The notes: generated from the letters alone by a model not told the origin. Positions 1 through 5,001 are shown, numbered from the stretch's first letter. The stretch is DNA of 5,143 nt from Fibrobacterota bacterium (GCA_023436145.1 JAEZKP010000046.1:1-5143); one strand, 5' to 3'. Numbers and translations: made by a program.

Positions 1-54
1 GGTCAGCCCGCTGGCCTTAAATGTGGGGATAAGCATTTCGTCTGTTAGTTCCAT
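1..54 (-). CDS. 5' end of an unidentified minus-strand gene (partial)
   Basis: On the minus strand an ATG at 54-52 opens 18 codons, MELTDEMLIPTFKASGLT, that run off the window edge without a stop. A strong ribosome binding site, AAGGAG (complement of 59-64), lies four bases upstream of the ATG, which is the main reason to believe this start. The start codon lies in one arm of a 10-bp perfect inverted repeat (51-60 with 72-81) and most of the ribosome binding site is in its loop, so translation could be limited by mRNA structure. The product is not recognised from 18 residues. The surroundings are rich in mobile DNA, so a transposase is possible but unproven. The gene diverges from everything to its right. 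Confidence 0.5.
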   Translation of the reverse strand, partial: MELTDEMLIPTFKASGLT

Positions 55-81
55 ATTTCTCCTTTTTTGACAGAAATATGG
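51..81 (-). promoter_or_regulatory. Inverted repeat enclosing a translation start
   Basis: CCATATTTCT (51-60) and AGAAATATGG (72-81) are perfect complements separated by 11 bases. In a minus-strand transcript the start codon of the partial gene (54-52) would be paired in the stem and the purine-rich ribosome binding site would sit mostly in the loop. Such hairpins can damp translation, and some transposase genes use them to block translation from read-through transcripts. The pairing is visible directly; the regulatory role is inferred. Confidence 0.4.
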
Positions 82-101
82 TTTTTCCAGAATTAGATTA
101 A

Positions 102-296
102 AATACGGGGTTTACCGAATGCTTACGTAATGCTAAAGTATGGCTTTTACATGCTGATATATCAGGTAATTGGAGCATTGGAAATTTATTTAATGGAAGT
201 TATGTACCAACGTTTACCGGATTTTCCCCAACACCGAAAGTAACGCAATATGGCAGTACACTTGATACAGGCGTGCAATATGAAATCATTTTTTAA
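102..296 (+). pseudogene. C-terminal fragment of an unidentified protein
   Basis: This frame is open from 102 to a TAA at 294-296 and has no plausible start. An in-frame TAA at 99-101 separates it from a short upstream stretch beginning at ATG 78. The translation is protein-like: it contains NAKVWLLHADISGNWSIG and YGSTLDTGVQYEIIF, and the aromatic C-terminus is of the kind seen in beta-rich outer-membrane or surface proteins. The family is not recognised. It may be the tail of a gene whose 5' part was removed by rearrangement, next to the divergent gene at 1-54. It overlaps the lipoprotein start at 280 by 17 bases. A chance open frame cannot be excluded. Confidence 0.3.
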
Positions 297-933
297 ATTA
301 GATAATGCAATTTTCATAATATTAATTATGGTAAATGGATGTCAGATTCTACCCCCTAATCAATCTAATGACATTGTAATAAGCGATCATGAAAAAGTCC
401 TTATAAAAAAGTTTGCGATGGAAAATGGCTACCCGGAAAAAATGCCTTTAGATAGCTTTGTACGGTATGTATATAGAGCTTGGCCCAACGAATCGGTTAG
501 AAAGGATTTTTTCCTTACATTTCCAAAACAGGATACAATACCAAGAACCTTAGTCTTATCTAATACACTATCATCCATTAATAAGTCACTTAGAGTTTAT
601 TATGAACCTGCGCCTTACGGAGGTGCAATATCATCTGCTATCATTGATAGTATTGAAATAATTACCGATTCGGTTATAGTTTTTCCAGGTTTGAATCTTT
701 CTTATTGTAACCTCACTAATATACCTCCAGAAATTGGTAAAATAAGAGTACATGGTTTAGATATTGGAAGTAATAAAATAAAAACATTACCCTTGGAAAT
801 TATGTCAATTTTCAATCATTTGCCCGTAGATAGTGGAATTATTAGAATAGCTGGTAATCCATTAAGCCAAGATTACTGGGATAGTATCCCTGACACTTTA
901 AAAAACTGGATAATCAGACACACTATATATTAG
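280..933 (+). CDS. Putative leucine-rich-repeat lipoprotein
   Basis: The frame encodes 217 residues from the ATG at 280. That start is preferred over the in-frame ATG at 250 because it puts a lipoprotein signal at the N-terminus: a basic start (MKSFFK), a hydrophobic stretch at about residues 10-18, and a lipobox-like VNGC with the acceptor cysteine at residue 21. The product should therefore be exported and lipid-anchored. Residues 138-176 hold two leucine-rich repeats of the LxxLxxNxIxxLPxEI type, the clearest being LDIGSNKIKTLPLEI. A typical cap with GNPLS and a tryptophan-containing helix follows. The region between the signal and the repeats (about 25-135) is not recognised. LRRs of this type usually bind proteins; no partner or enzyme activity is visible. 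No strong ribosome binding site precedes 280. The gene overlaps the fragment ending at 296, so it may once have been translationally coupled to it. Confidence 0.75.
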   Translation: MKSFFKLDNAIFIILIMVNGCQILPPNQSNDIVISDHEKVLIKKFAMENGYPEKMPLDSFVRYVYRAWPNESVRKDFFLTFPKQDTIPRTLVLSNTLSSINKSLRVYYEPAPYGGAISSAIIDSIEIITDSVIVFPGLNLSYCNLTNIPPEIGKIRVHGLDIGSNKIKTLPLEIMSIFNHLPVDSGIIRIAGNPLSQDYWDSIPDTLKNWIIRHTIY

Positions 934-943
934 TAGGCATGTG

Positions 944-962
944 CCAGATTTTTATAATCTGG
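944..962. terminator. Hairpin after the lipoprotein gene, possible weak terminator
   Basis: CCAGATT (944-950) and AATCTGG (956-962) form a perfect 7-bp stem with a five-base loop, starting ten bases after the lipoprotein stop codon. No T-run follows on either strand, so it is not a standard intrinsic terminator. It may protect the transcript 3' end or be decorative. Confidence 0.3.
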
Positions 963-1104
963 GGGTCCAAAATGAAATATCCTTTTAAGTATTAGTTCTG
1001 ATTTCAATTCTCTGCATCATAGGATAAATTAAAATTTAGGTCAAAAGTGCCATAAAAATTTACAAGTTGATAGTGGAGCCTGGATATAATCACTTGAAAT
1101 GCGG

Positions 1105-1178
1105 GTACGCCGGCAGCACCCCGTAGTGGTTTGCGGCTACACCATTGGTCTGGGTACAGCCCAATGGTGCAGCCGCTA
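1105..1178. repeat. 74-bp hairpin repeat, copy A
   Basis: This segment matches 5047-5120 at 68 of 74 positions with no gaps. Its right 44 bp form a stem-loop: GCGGCTACACCATTGG (1133-1148) pairs with CCAATGGTGCAGCCGC (1161-1176) around a 12-base loop. The single A-C mismatch would be a T-G wobble on the bottom strand. The preceding 28 bases, which include CCCCGTAGTGGTTT, belong to the conserved unit too. The right edge abuts a transposase remnant. A GTAG motif before a hairpin recalls REP elements mobilised by Y1 transposases, but this hairpin is longer than usual REPs and no Y1 transposase gene is present here. The type is undetermined. Confidence 0.8.
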
Positions 1179-1183
1179 CCCTC

Positions 1184-1321
1184 GACAACACAGTTTATCT
1201 TGAACGTGCGATAAACGCATTAAAAGCAAACGGCCACGATTTGGATCACACACTGGTTCAACACTTATCACCAGCGGCTGCACATTTGACATGGTACAGC
1301 CCAGTGTTTCAACCGTTATAG
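1184..1321 (+). pseudogene. Remnant of a Tn3-family transposase C-terminus
   Basis: Read from 1184, the frame gives NTVYLERAINALKANGH, then a DLD...LVQHLSP stretch. This resembles the end of Tn3-family TnpA proteins, in which a conserved NT-YL-RA helix is followed by HLSPLGWEHINLTGDY. Here the match stops right after HLSP (codon at 1271-1273). The following codons come from a degenerate copy of the hairpin repeat and reach a TAG at 1319-1321. Upstream, the frame runs into hairpin copy A and to a TAG at 1124-1126, so nearly all of a protein of roughly 1000 residues is missing. It is non-functional. The assignment rests on about 30 residues recalled from the family, not on a search. Confidence 0.6.
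1274..1316. repeat. Degenerate copy C of the hairpin repeat
   Basis: This stretch aligns with the 44-bp stem-loop of copies A and B. It starts GCGGCTGCAC and keeps the loop-proximal GGTACAGCCCA block in register; the right arm has drifted to CAGTGTTTCAACCG. A stem can still form between CGGCTG and CAACCG, with a bulge before the CAC/GTG pairs. It lacks the 28-bp leader of the full repeat. It supplies the last 15 codons of the Tn3-like transposase remnant, so it was inserted in, or recombined with, that gene. Confidence 0.55.
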
Positions 1322-1337
1322 CATTACCTTTATTTAA

Positions 1338-1353
1338 TAATGGCATGCCATTA
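1338..1353. promoter_or_regulatory. Operator-like 16-bp palindrome, distal copy
   Basis: TAATGGCATGCCATTA is a perfect palindrome. It matches the near-palindrome TAGTGGCATACCACTA at 1787-1802 at 13 of 16 positions, giving the shared form TARTGGCATRCCAYTA. A perfect -10 box, TATAAT (1356-1361), lies three bases to its right, so a protein bound here could affect transcription starting near 1368, although no good -35 was found. Ribbon-helix-helix repressors bind short dyads of this kind, and a putative one is encoded 485 bp downstream. Confidence 0.4.
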
Positions 1354-1363
1354 GTTATAATTT

Positions 1364-1397
1364 TATGTACAAATAAACAATTGTTTATTTGTACATA
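1364..1397. repeat. 34-bp perfect palindrome
   Basis: The 17 bases TATGTACAAATAAACAA at 1364-1380 are followed at once by their exact reverse complement (1381-1397), with no loop. A perfect dyad this long is very unlikely by chance. Its ends (TGTACA) and size resemble binding sites for site-specific recombinases or a dimeric regulator. As RNA it would form a tight AU-rich hairpin. It lies 42 bp after the Tn3-like remnant, so a resolution site of that transposon is one possibility; no recombinase gene is present in the window. Confidence 0.7.
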
Positions 1398-1556
1398 TCC
1401 CAAATTTGGCTTTTATTGCGTATTTGGGTATTTTTAAACATTTAGGACTAATTCCCCATAGGATTTATAAAAAAGTGCTGATTTTATAAGCAGTCCAACA
1501 TAATTTCTGTCCCCCATTTTAAGGTATTTCGGTCTATTCGTCACCCAATTCCGGCG

Positions 1557-1721
1557 TTATCCGGCAGGTGATTCCAGTTCTATCCGACACCCCCCTGCTC
1601 CAGAGCGAAGCGAAGCGTTAGCTAAATTATAAACCAGTTGCCGGGATAAAAACGTAATATGCATTTTATATCCCATTAAGTTTGTTTTCCAAACCTCAAC
1701 GTGCTTTATAATCCGTTTCAT
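1557..1721 (-). CDS. Possible 54-aa small protein, hypothetical
   Basis: On the minus strand an ATG at 1721-1719 opens 54 codons ending in TAA (1559-1557). The start is preceded by AGGGA seven bases upstream, a reasonable ribosome binding site. A candidate promoter (TTTAAA, 17 bp, TATAAT, at 1808-1780) reads toward it. The protein begins MKRIIKHVEVWKTNLMGYK, is basic at the N-terminus and has no recognised domain. Its second half (ANASLRSGAGG) comes from a GC-rich stretch that could be non-coding repeat. If real, it is transcribed divergently from the regulator-like gene at 1823 and shares its operator-like palindrome. It could equally be a chance frame. Confidence 0.3.
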   Translation of the reverse strand: MKRIIKHVEVWKTNLMGYKMHITFLSRQLVYNLANASLRSGAGGCRIELESPAG

Positions 1722-1758
1722 TAGTGCATCCCTTACATATACCCCTTTCCATATTCAT

Positions 1759-1787
1759 CTGGCACACCCCTCGCTCTTTATTATATT
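1759..1787 (+). promoter_or_regulatory. Candidate promoter of the interrupted RHH-like gene
   Basis: CTGGCA (1759-1764) and TATATT (1782-1787) are spaced 17 bp apart and fit a sigma-70 type promoter, with a four-of-six match at -35. Transcription would begin around 1794, inside the palindrome at 1787-1802, about 30 bases before the ATG at 1823. Confidence 0.4.
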
Positions 1788-1808
1788 AGTGGCATACCAC
1801 TATTTAAA
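1780..1808 (-). promoter_or_regulatory. Candidate divergent promoter
   Basis: Read on the minus strand, TTTAAA (1808-1803) and a perfect TATAAT (1785-1780) are 17 bp apart. The spacer is almost exactly the palindrome 1787-1802, so a bound protein would block this promoter. It would drive leftward transcription into the possible small ORF ending at 1557. In AT-rich DNA such matches can be fortuitous. Confidence 0.3.
1787..1802. promoter_or_regulatory. Operator-like 16-bp dyad, proximal copy
   Basis: TAGTGG (1787-1792) and CCACTA (1797-1802) are perfect inverted arms around CATA. The site begins on the last base of the rightward -10 box, covers the expected start site, and fills the spacer of the leftward promoter candidate. 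It resembles the palindrome at 1338-1353. Its position 20 bp before a putative ribbon-helix-helix gene suggests autoregulation, which is common in that class; this is an inference. Confidence 0.45.
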
Positions 1809-1822
1809 GAAAGATCCACATT

Positions 1823-2065
1823 ATGAGTGTATTCTCAAAAAAAATCACTGCTTATCTTCCTCCGGATATGATATCCGCTGTTAAAATTGAAGCTGCTCAA
1901 AAAGGCAACATGCGCTACTCTGATTTGATAACATCCAAAATCAATGATGCATTTTATGAGTTTGAGGGTATTAAATCATATTCCGATTTACTTGGTAAAA
2001 AGAAATACTCTTCTCTTTTGGCTTCTTTCATACCTTCTAAAATTGCCCGTTCTCACTCAAAATGA
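1823..2065 (+). CDS. 5' part of an IS-interrupted RHH-like DNA-binding protein gene
   Basis: As it stands the frame encodes 80 residues. The first 74 are native; the last six (ARSHSK) and the TGA stop come from the left end of the IS21 element that starts at 2044. Residues 7-44 fit a ribbon-helix-helix pattern: a short strand (KITAYLP), a helix (PDMISAVKIEAAQKG), then a second helix starting RYSDLITSKI. Such domains dimerise and bind DNA in repressors, antitoxins and plasmid or transfer proteins. Removing the element restores a 185-codon frame ending at 5001. The truncated product keeps one complete RHH-like unit and might still bind DNA. The ATG at 1823 is preceded only by a weak AAAGAAAG. 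The family is not recognised beyond the fold pattern. Confidence 0.6.
   Translation: MSVFSKKITAYLPPDMISAVKIEAAQKGNMRYSDLITSKINDAFYEFEGIKSYSDLLGKKKYSSLLASFIPSKIARSHSK
2037..2043. repeat. Target-site duplication of the IS21 element, left copy
   Basis: CTAAAAT directly precedes the TG end of the element and is repeated exactly at 4658-4664. Seven bases is within the 4-8 bp range of IS21-family duplications. A perfect match suggests a fairly recent insertion. Confidence 0.9.
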
Positions 2066-2160
2066 CCGATAATTCTCACCGAAAATGACCGGCCATTCTC
2101 AGCCAAAGTGACCGATAATTCTCACTGAAAATGACCGACTTTTCTCATTCAAAATGACCG
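2044..2160 (+). repeat. Left terminal inverted repeat and phased 23-bp repeat array
   Basis: TGACCG occurs at 2063, 2086, 2109, 2132 and 2155, always exactly 23 bp apart. Between these lie TTCTCA-type cores and A-rich stretches, so the unit is roughly TGACCG-N4-TTCTCA-N3-AAAA. A partial unit (TTCTCACTCAAAA, 2050-2062) precedes the first. The spacing of a little over two helical turns would put bound protein on nearly the same face of the DNA. These are the likely IstA binding sites. The array lies upstream of istA and may also affect its expression. Confidence 0.88.
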
Positions 2161-2200
2161 TTTCATGTAGATCTATTATCAGAAGGCGCTCACCATATCC

Positions 2201-2241
2201 CATATTCTGCTTTTTTCAGCAAAGAAAGGATGCAGAATGTG
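2201..2241 (+). promoter_or_regulatory. Hairpin over the istA translation start region
   Basis: CATATTCTGC (2201-2210) can pair with GCAGAATGTG (2232-2241) with one T-G pair. The 21-base loop contains a ribosome binding site, AAAGGA (2225-2230), and the stem contains the upstream ATG (2237). A second site, AAAGGA (2247-2252), five bases before the ATG at 2258, lies outside the hairpin. This arrangement could favour the second start or limit transposase translation. Confidence 0.4.
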
Positions 2242-2257
2242 TAGAGAAAGGACGCCT

Positions 2258-3790
2258 ATGCGCAAGATTCGTGAAATTCTAACCCATCGATATACCCATG
2301 GGTTAAGCCTTGAAAAAACCGCATTAGCAGTCAGAAAATCGAAAGGCTGTGTTTATAACACCTGTGCACACTTTGCTGTTTCGGGCTTAAGCTGGCCCTT
2401 ACCGCCGGATTTTACCGACGAACAGCTTGAAAGGGCTGTTTTTCCTGAAAAGATACCCGTCCAGGAAGAAGAATCAAAAGCTCCATTACCAGATCTGGCA
2501 TATATTGAGCAAGAGTTAACAAAAAAGAATGTGACGGTTCAACTTCTTTATCGGGAGTACAAGGAAGAATATCCTGGTTGCATGAGTCAGGCATCTTTTT
2601 ACCGTTATATTAAATCAGGAAGAAGCCCGAGACTTAGCATGCATATGGTATACAAAGGCGGCGATATTTTGTATTCCGATTATTCGGGAGATAAGCTGTC
2701 TTACGTTGATCGTGAAACCGGTGAGATACATGATGTTGAATTATTTGTTACAGCACTTGCAGCAAGCAGCTATACTTATGCAGAAGTATCCAGTTCTCAA
2801 AACGACAGATCATTTTCAATGTCCCATGTACATGCTTACGAGTTTTTTGGCGGTTCAACAGCTTGCATAGTACCGGACAACCTCAAAAGTGCTGTAACAA
2901 AAGCAAATCGTTATGACCCGGATATAAACCTTGTTTTTGCCAAGTTTGCCGAGCATTATAGCACAGTAATCCTGCCGGCCCGTGTAGCATCCCCTCGCGA
3001 TAAAGGCTGCGTTGAAAGCGCGGTTCTTATAGCTCAACACTGGATTATTGCTGCACTGCGCAACAGGACATTTTTTTCATTGTCTGAAATAAATGAAGCC
3101 GTTGCCAAAGAATTAGAGTTTATAAATAACAGGCCTATGCGGGATTATGGGGGCCAAAGTAGGATGCAGCGCTTTCTTGAACTGGACAAACCTTATCTCA
3201 AACCCCTTCCACAGATACCTTTCAGTATTTCAGAGATCAAACATGATGTAGCTGTAGGATTGAACTATCATATACAGTTCAAAAAGCATTTTTACAGCGT
3301 ACCATTTTCTCTAGCCAGAAAAAAAGTTGACGTTCACCTTAACGGAGCAACTATCGAGATATATCATAATGGTCAACATTGTTGCAGACATCAATTTTCT
3401 ACACGTCCGGGAGGTTACACCACTACCCCCCAACACATGCCTCCAAATCATGCCTTTGTTCATGGTATGCGACCAGAGTGGTTTATTTCCAAAGCAGGTG
3501 AAATCGGCCCATTTACTGCTTCTATGGCTGATGCTATAATGAAAAAATGTGCTCACCCTCAACAGGGATTCAGGGCTGTGCAGGGCTTGTTACGACTTTC
3601 AAAAATTTACCCGCGTGAACGAATGGAAGCTGCTTGTGAAAGGGCTCTTAACCTTAAGGCGCACAGGTATGCAGATGTCAAATCTATTCTGGAGCGTGGT
3701 CTGGATACACAGCAGGTTATTTCATTTCCCCTGATTAAACCGGATATCCATGATAACATTCGTGGTTCCGATTATTATTCAATTTCCTGA
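2258..3790 (+). CDS. istA: IS21-family transposase IstA
   Basis: IstA is the DDE transposase that binds the element ends and carries out strand transfer, together with the IstB ATPase. From the ATG at 2258 it has 510 residues; an in-frame ATG at 2237 would add seven. The later start is preferred because IstA proteins usually begin MRKIRE-like and AAAGGA lies five bases upstream, but 2237 also has a ribosome binding site. Numbering from 2237, residues 8-45 form a helix-turn-helix of the HGLSLEKTALAVRKSKGCVY type. The integrase core carries D148 (YSDYSG), D214 (IVPDN) and E260 (RDKGCVE), the expected catalytic triad. Residues of about 345-405 match the family's C-terminal part (HFYSVPFSL, KVDVHLNG, TIEIYHNG, HMPPNH). 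The frame is intact and of normal length. istB follows 13 bases after the stop. Confidence 0.95.
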   Translation: MRKIREILTHRYTHGLSLEKTALAVRKSKGCVYNTCAHFAVSGLSWPLPPDFTDEQLERAVFPEKIPVQEEESKAPLPDLAYIEQELTKKNVTVQLLYREYKEEYPGCMSQASFYRYIKSGRSPRLSMHMVYKGGDILYSDYSGDKLSYVDRETGEIHDVELFVTALAASSYTYAEVSSSQNDRSFSMSHVHAYEFFGGSTACIVPDNLKSAVTKANRYDPDINLVFAKFAEHYSTVILPARVASPRDKGCVESAVLIAQHWIIAALRNRTFFSLSEINEAVAKELEFINNRPMRDYGGQSRMQRFLELDKPYLKPLPQIPFSISEIKHDVAVGLNYHIQFKKHFYSVPFSLARKKVDVHLNGATIEIYHNGQHCCRHQFSTRPGGYTTTPQHMPPNHAFVHGMRPEWFISKAGEIGPFTASMADAIMKKCAHPQQGFRAVQGLLRLSKIYPRERMEAACERALNLKAHRYADVKSILERGLDTQQVISFPLIKPDIHDNIRGSDYYSIS

Positions 3791-3803
3791 AAGGTATTAT
3801 ACT

Positions 3804-4550
3804 ATGCACTTGCAAACTGTTGTTGATCAACTTCGGTCTATGCGTCTTACCACTATGGCGGAGTCCCTTATGACCCGCTTAAAAAATAACGAATCAGATG
3901 GTCTGGAACCATCCGAATTTGTCGCATTACTTGTTGAAGATGAATATTGTGCACGTCAAAATAGAAAATTACAGAGAATGATAGGGCGTGCTAATTTTAA
4001 ACCAGATCAGGCAACTATTGAGAATATTTTATACGATCAGAATCGAGGTTTTACTAAAAAGGATATCATGCTGTTTACATCTGCTGACTGGATAGAAAGT
4101 AACCGCAATATCATTTTAACAGGACCGACTGGAAGCGGTAAAAGTTATGTAGCTGAAGCAATCGGGTACCGTGCTTGCATCATGGGTTACCCGGTATGGA
4201 GGGTAAGATACGCCCTGCTTTTTGAAGAAATCCATACCTCAAAGGGAACCGGACAGTACCTTAAATTTCTTGCAAAACTATCAAAAATCAGAGTTCTGAT
4301 TATAGATGATTTTCTGATGAATGCAACTGATATTAAGGAGGCAGAAATGCTAATGGATATAATTGAACAAAAAGATCAAACTGGCTCTATTGTTGTAACT
4401 ACTCAATATCCGGTTCAGTCATGGCATAAACGTATGCCCGATCCTACTATTGCAGATGCAATCTGTGATAGAATTGTTCAGAATGCAGTACAACTTAATC
4501 TGAAAGGCGATTCAATGAGAAAAAAACAACAAAATTCTCAACCAAAATGA
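3804..4550 (+). CDS. istB: IS21-family helper ATPase IstB
   Basis: IstB is an AAA+ ATPase related to DnaC that assembles on target DNA and activates IstA. The ATG at 3804 gives 248 residues, normal for the family, and follows AAAGG (3790-3794) at nine bases; the in-frame ATG at 3750 lies inside istA and has no such support. Visible motifs are Walker A GPTGSGKS (107-114), Walker B VLIIDDF (164-170), a sensor-like IVVTTQYP (197-204) and the conserved ADAICDRI (217-224). The N-terminal LRSMRLTTMAESL also fits the family. The last codons (NSQPK) and the TGA stop are formed by a direct-orientation copy of the end repeat, TTCTCA-N7-TGACCG (4535-4553). The gene is intact and probably co-transcribed with istA. 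Confidence 0.96.
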   Translation: MHLQTVVDQLRSMRLTTMAESLMTRLKNNESDGLEPSEFVALLVEDEYCARQNRKLQRMIGRANFKPDQATIENILYDQNRGFTKKDIMLFTSADWIESNRNIILTGPTGSGKSYVAEAIGYRACIMGYPVWRVRYALLFEEIHTSKGTGQYLKFLAKLSKIRVLIIDDFLMNATDIKEAEMLMDIIEQKDQTGSIVVTTQYPVQSWHKRMPDPTIADAICDRIVQNAVQLNLKGDSMRKKQQNSQPK

Positions 4551-4553
4551 CCG
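4535..4553 (+). repeat. Isolated end-repeat unit over the istB stop
   Basis: TTCTCAACCAAAATGACCG has the same core, spacing and orientation as the left-end units (TTCTCA starting 13 bases before TGACCG). It is opposite in orientation to the other right-end units. Its TGA is the stop codon of istB. Confidence 0.65.
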
Positions 4554-4593
4554 TTGCATCCGCAGAAATTATCTTATAACTATTATTAGCTTT

Positions 4594-4657
4594 CTGTAAA
4601 TCAGATCAAACGGTCAGATAAACTGAGAATTACCGGTCACATAAATAAGAATAGGCA
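4594..4657 (-). repeat. Right terminal inverted repeat with two phased units
   Basis: CGGTCA, the complement of TGACCG, occurs at 4611-4616 and 4634-4639, again 23 bp apart. The outer unit continues as TGACCGGTAATTCTCAG on the minus strand, which matches the left-end units closely. The inner unit keeps only the TGACCGTTT start, like the innermost left unit at 2155. The outermost 18 bases (4640-4657) read TGCCTATTCTTATTTATG on the minus strand and pair with the left tip mainly through T/C differences. Confidence 0.85.
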
Positions 4658-4664
4658 CTAAAAT
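4658..4664. repeat. Target-site duplication of the IS21 element, right copy
   Basis: CTAAAAT follows the CA end of the element directly and is identical to 2037-2043. Confidence 0.9.
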
Positions 4665-5001
4665 CGGCCGCCCCTGGAACAAGTTAACGATTCCTAAAAT
4701 CGGTGTTACTCTTTTTCTATCTACTTCCCATATAAAAAAAATCTCTTCATTTGCAAAACTTTTTGGCATAAGTAAATCAAGTTTTATTGAATTGTCCATA
4801 AGAGTTTCTAATAGGGATATAAATAATGGTAATCCATTAATTATTAAACTAAGTGACCCAGACAAGCTTCTATTAAAAGATCTTATTGCCAAAACAGGTG
4901 CTTCAGATGTTTCTGAATTCTTACACTCTTGTAATTACACCTGGATTATTAACGAAATCCGTAAAGAAGTTACTAATCTTCACCACTATCAGGATATTTA
5001 G
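4665..5001 (+). pseudogene. 3' part of the IS-interrupted RHH-like gene
   Basis: After excision of 2044-4664, codon 74 (AT from 2042-2043 plus C4665) continues the frame through GRPWNK to TAG at 4999-5001, for 185 residues in all. Two more ribbon-helix-helix-like segments appear: residues about 86-121 (GVTLFLS strand, HIKKISSFAKLFG helix, SKSSFIELSI helix) and about 131-165 (PLIIKLS strand, DKLLLKDLIAKTG helix, DVSEFLHSC helix). Both are shorter on the basic strand face than classic repressors. With the element in place there is no good start; a TTG at 4792 could begin only the last 69 codons. The family is unknown. Three tandem units in one chain would be unusual, since most RHH proteins have one. 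Confidence 0.55.

Larger units (their letters stand above)
1322..1822. other. Palindrome-rich, mostly non-coding region
   Basis: No convincing gene is seen here apart from a weak 54-codon minus-strand ORF (1557-1721). Between 1338 and 1428 lie three inverted repeats in a row: a 16-bp palindrome, a 34-bp perfect palindrome, and a 7-bp stem CCCAAAT/ATTTGGG (1399-1405 with 1422-1428) followed by a short T-run, a possible weak rightward terminator. A folded motif TCACC...CCGG...CCGG...GGTGA lies at about 1540-1571. The right end holds promoter and operator-like sequences for the gene at 1823. The density of dyads suggests protein-binding or recombination sites. Confidence 0.5.
2044..4657 (+). mobile_element. 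Complete IS21-family insertion sequence
   Basis: The element is 2614 bp long and encodes a DDE transposase (istA) followed by an AAA+ ATPase helper (istB), the defining pair of the family. It begins TGCC and ends GGCA. Aligned with one gap, the terminal 35 or so bases of both ends match at about 26 positions and include TGACCG followed by TAATTCTCA. Each end carries several internal copies of the terminal motif at 23-bp spacing, a known IS21 trait used for transposase binding. A perfect 7-bp duplication brackets it. Both genes and both ends look intact, so the element may be active. It splits the RHH-like gene that starts at 1823. No close named relative is claimed. Confidence 0.93.

Noticed and set aside
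107..138. Tn3-type terminal inverted repeat starting GGGG and ending near GCTAAAG
   Set aside because: It vaguely resembles Tn3 ends, but no matching inverted copy was found in the window and it falls inside an open reading frame.
1059..1090. Promoter with TTTACA or TTGATA and TATAAT
   Set aside because: The -10 box is perfect, but the spacers are 20 and 12 bp and no gene follows.
1176..1403. 75-aa minus-strand ORF
   Set aside because: It lies opposite the transposase remnant and crosses hairpin copy C and the 34-bp palindrome; there is no protein-like pattern.
2044..2177. Regular 23-bp repeats as a CRISPR array
   Set aside because: The units are contiguous with no spacers, vary within the unit, and are mirrored at the other end of an IS21 element, which explains them as transposase sites.
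4614..4892. 92-aa minus-strand ORF
   Set aside because: It spans the IS right end, the target duplication and the antisense of the split RHH-like gene, so it cannot predate the insertion.
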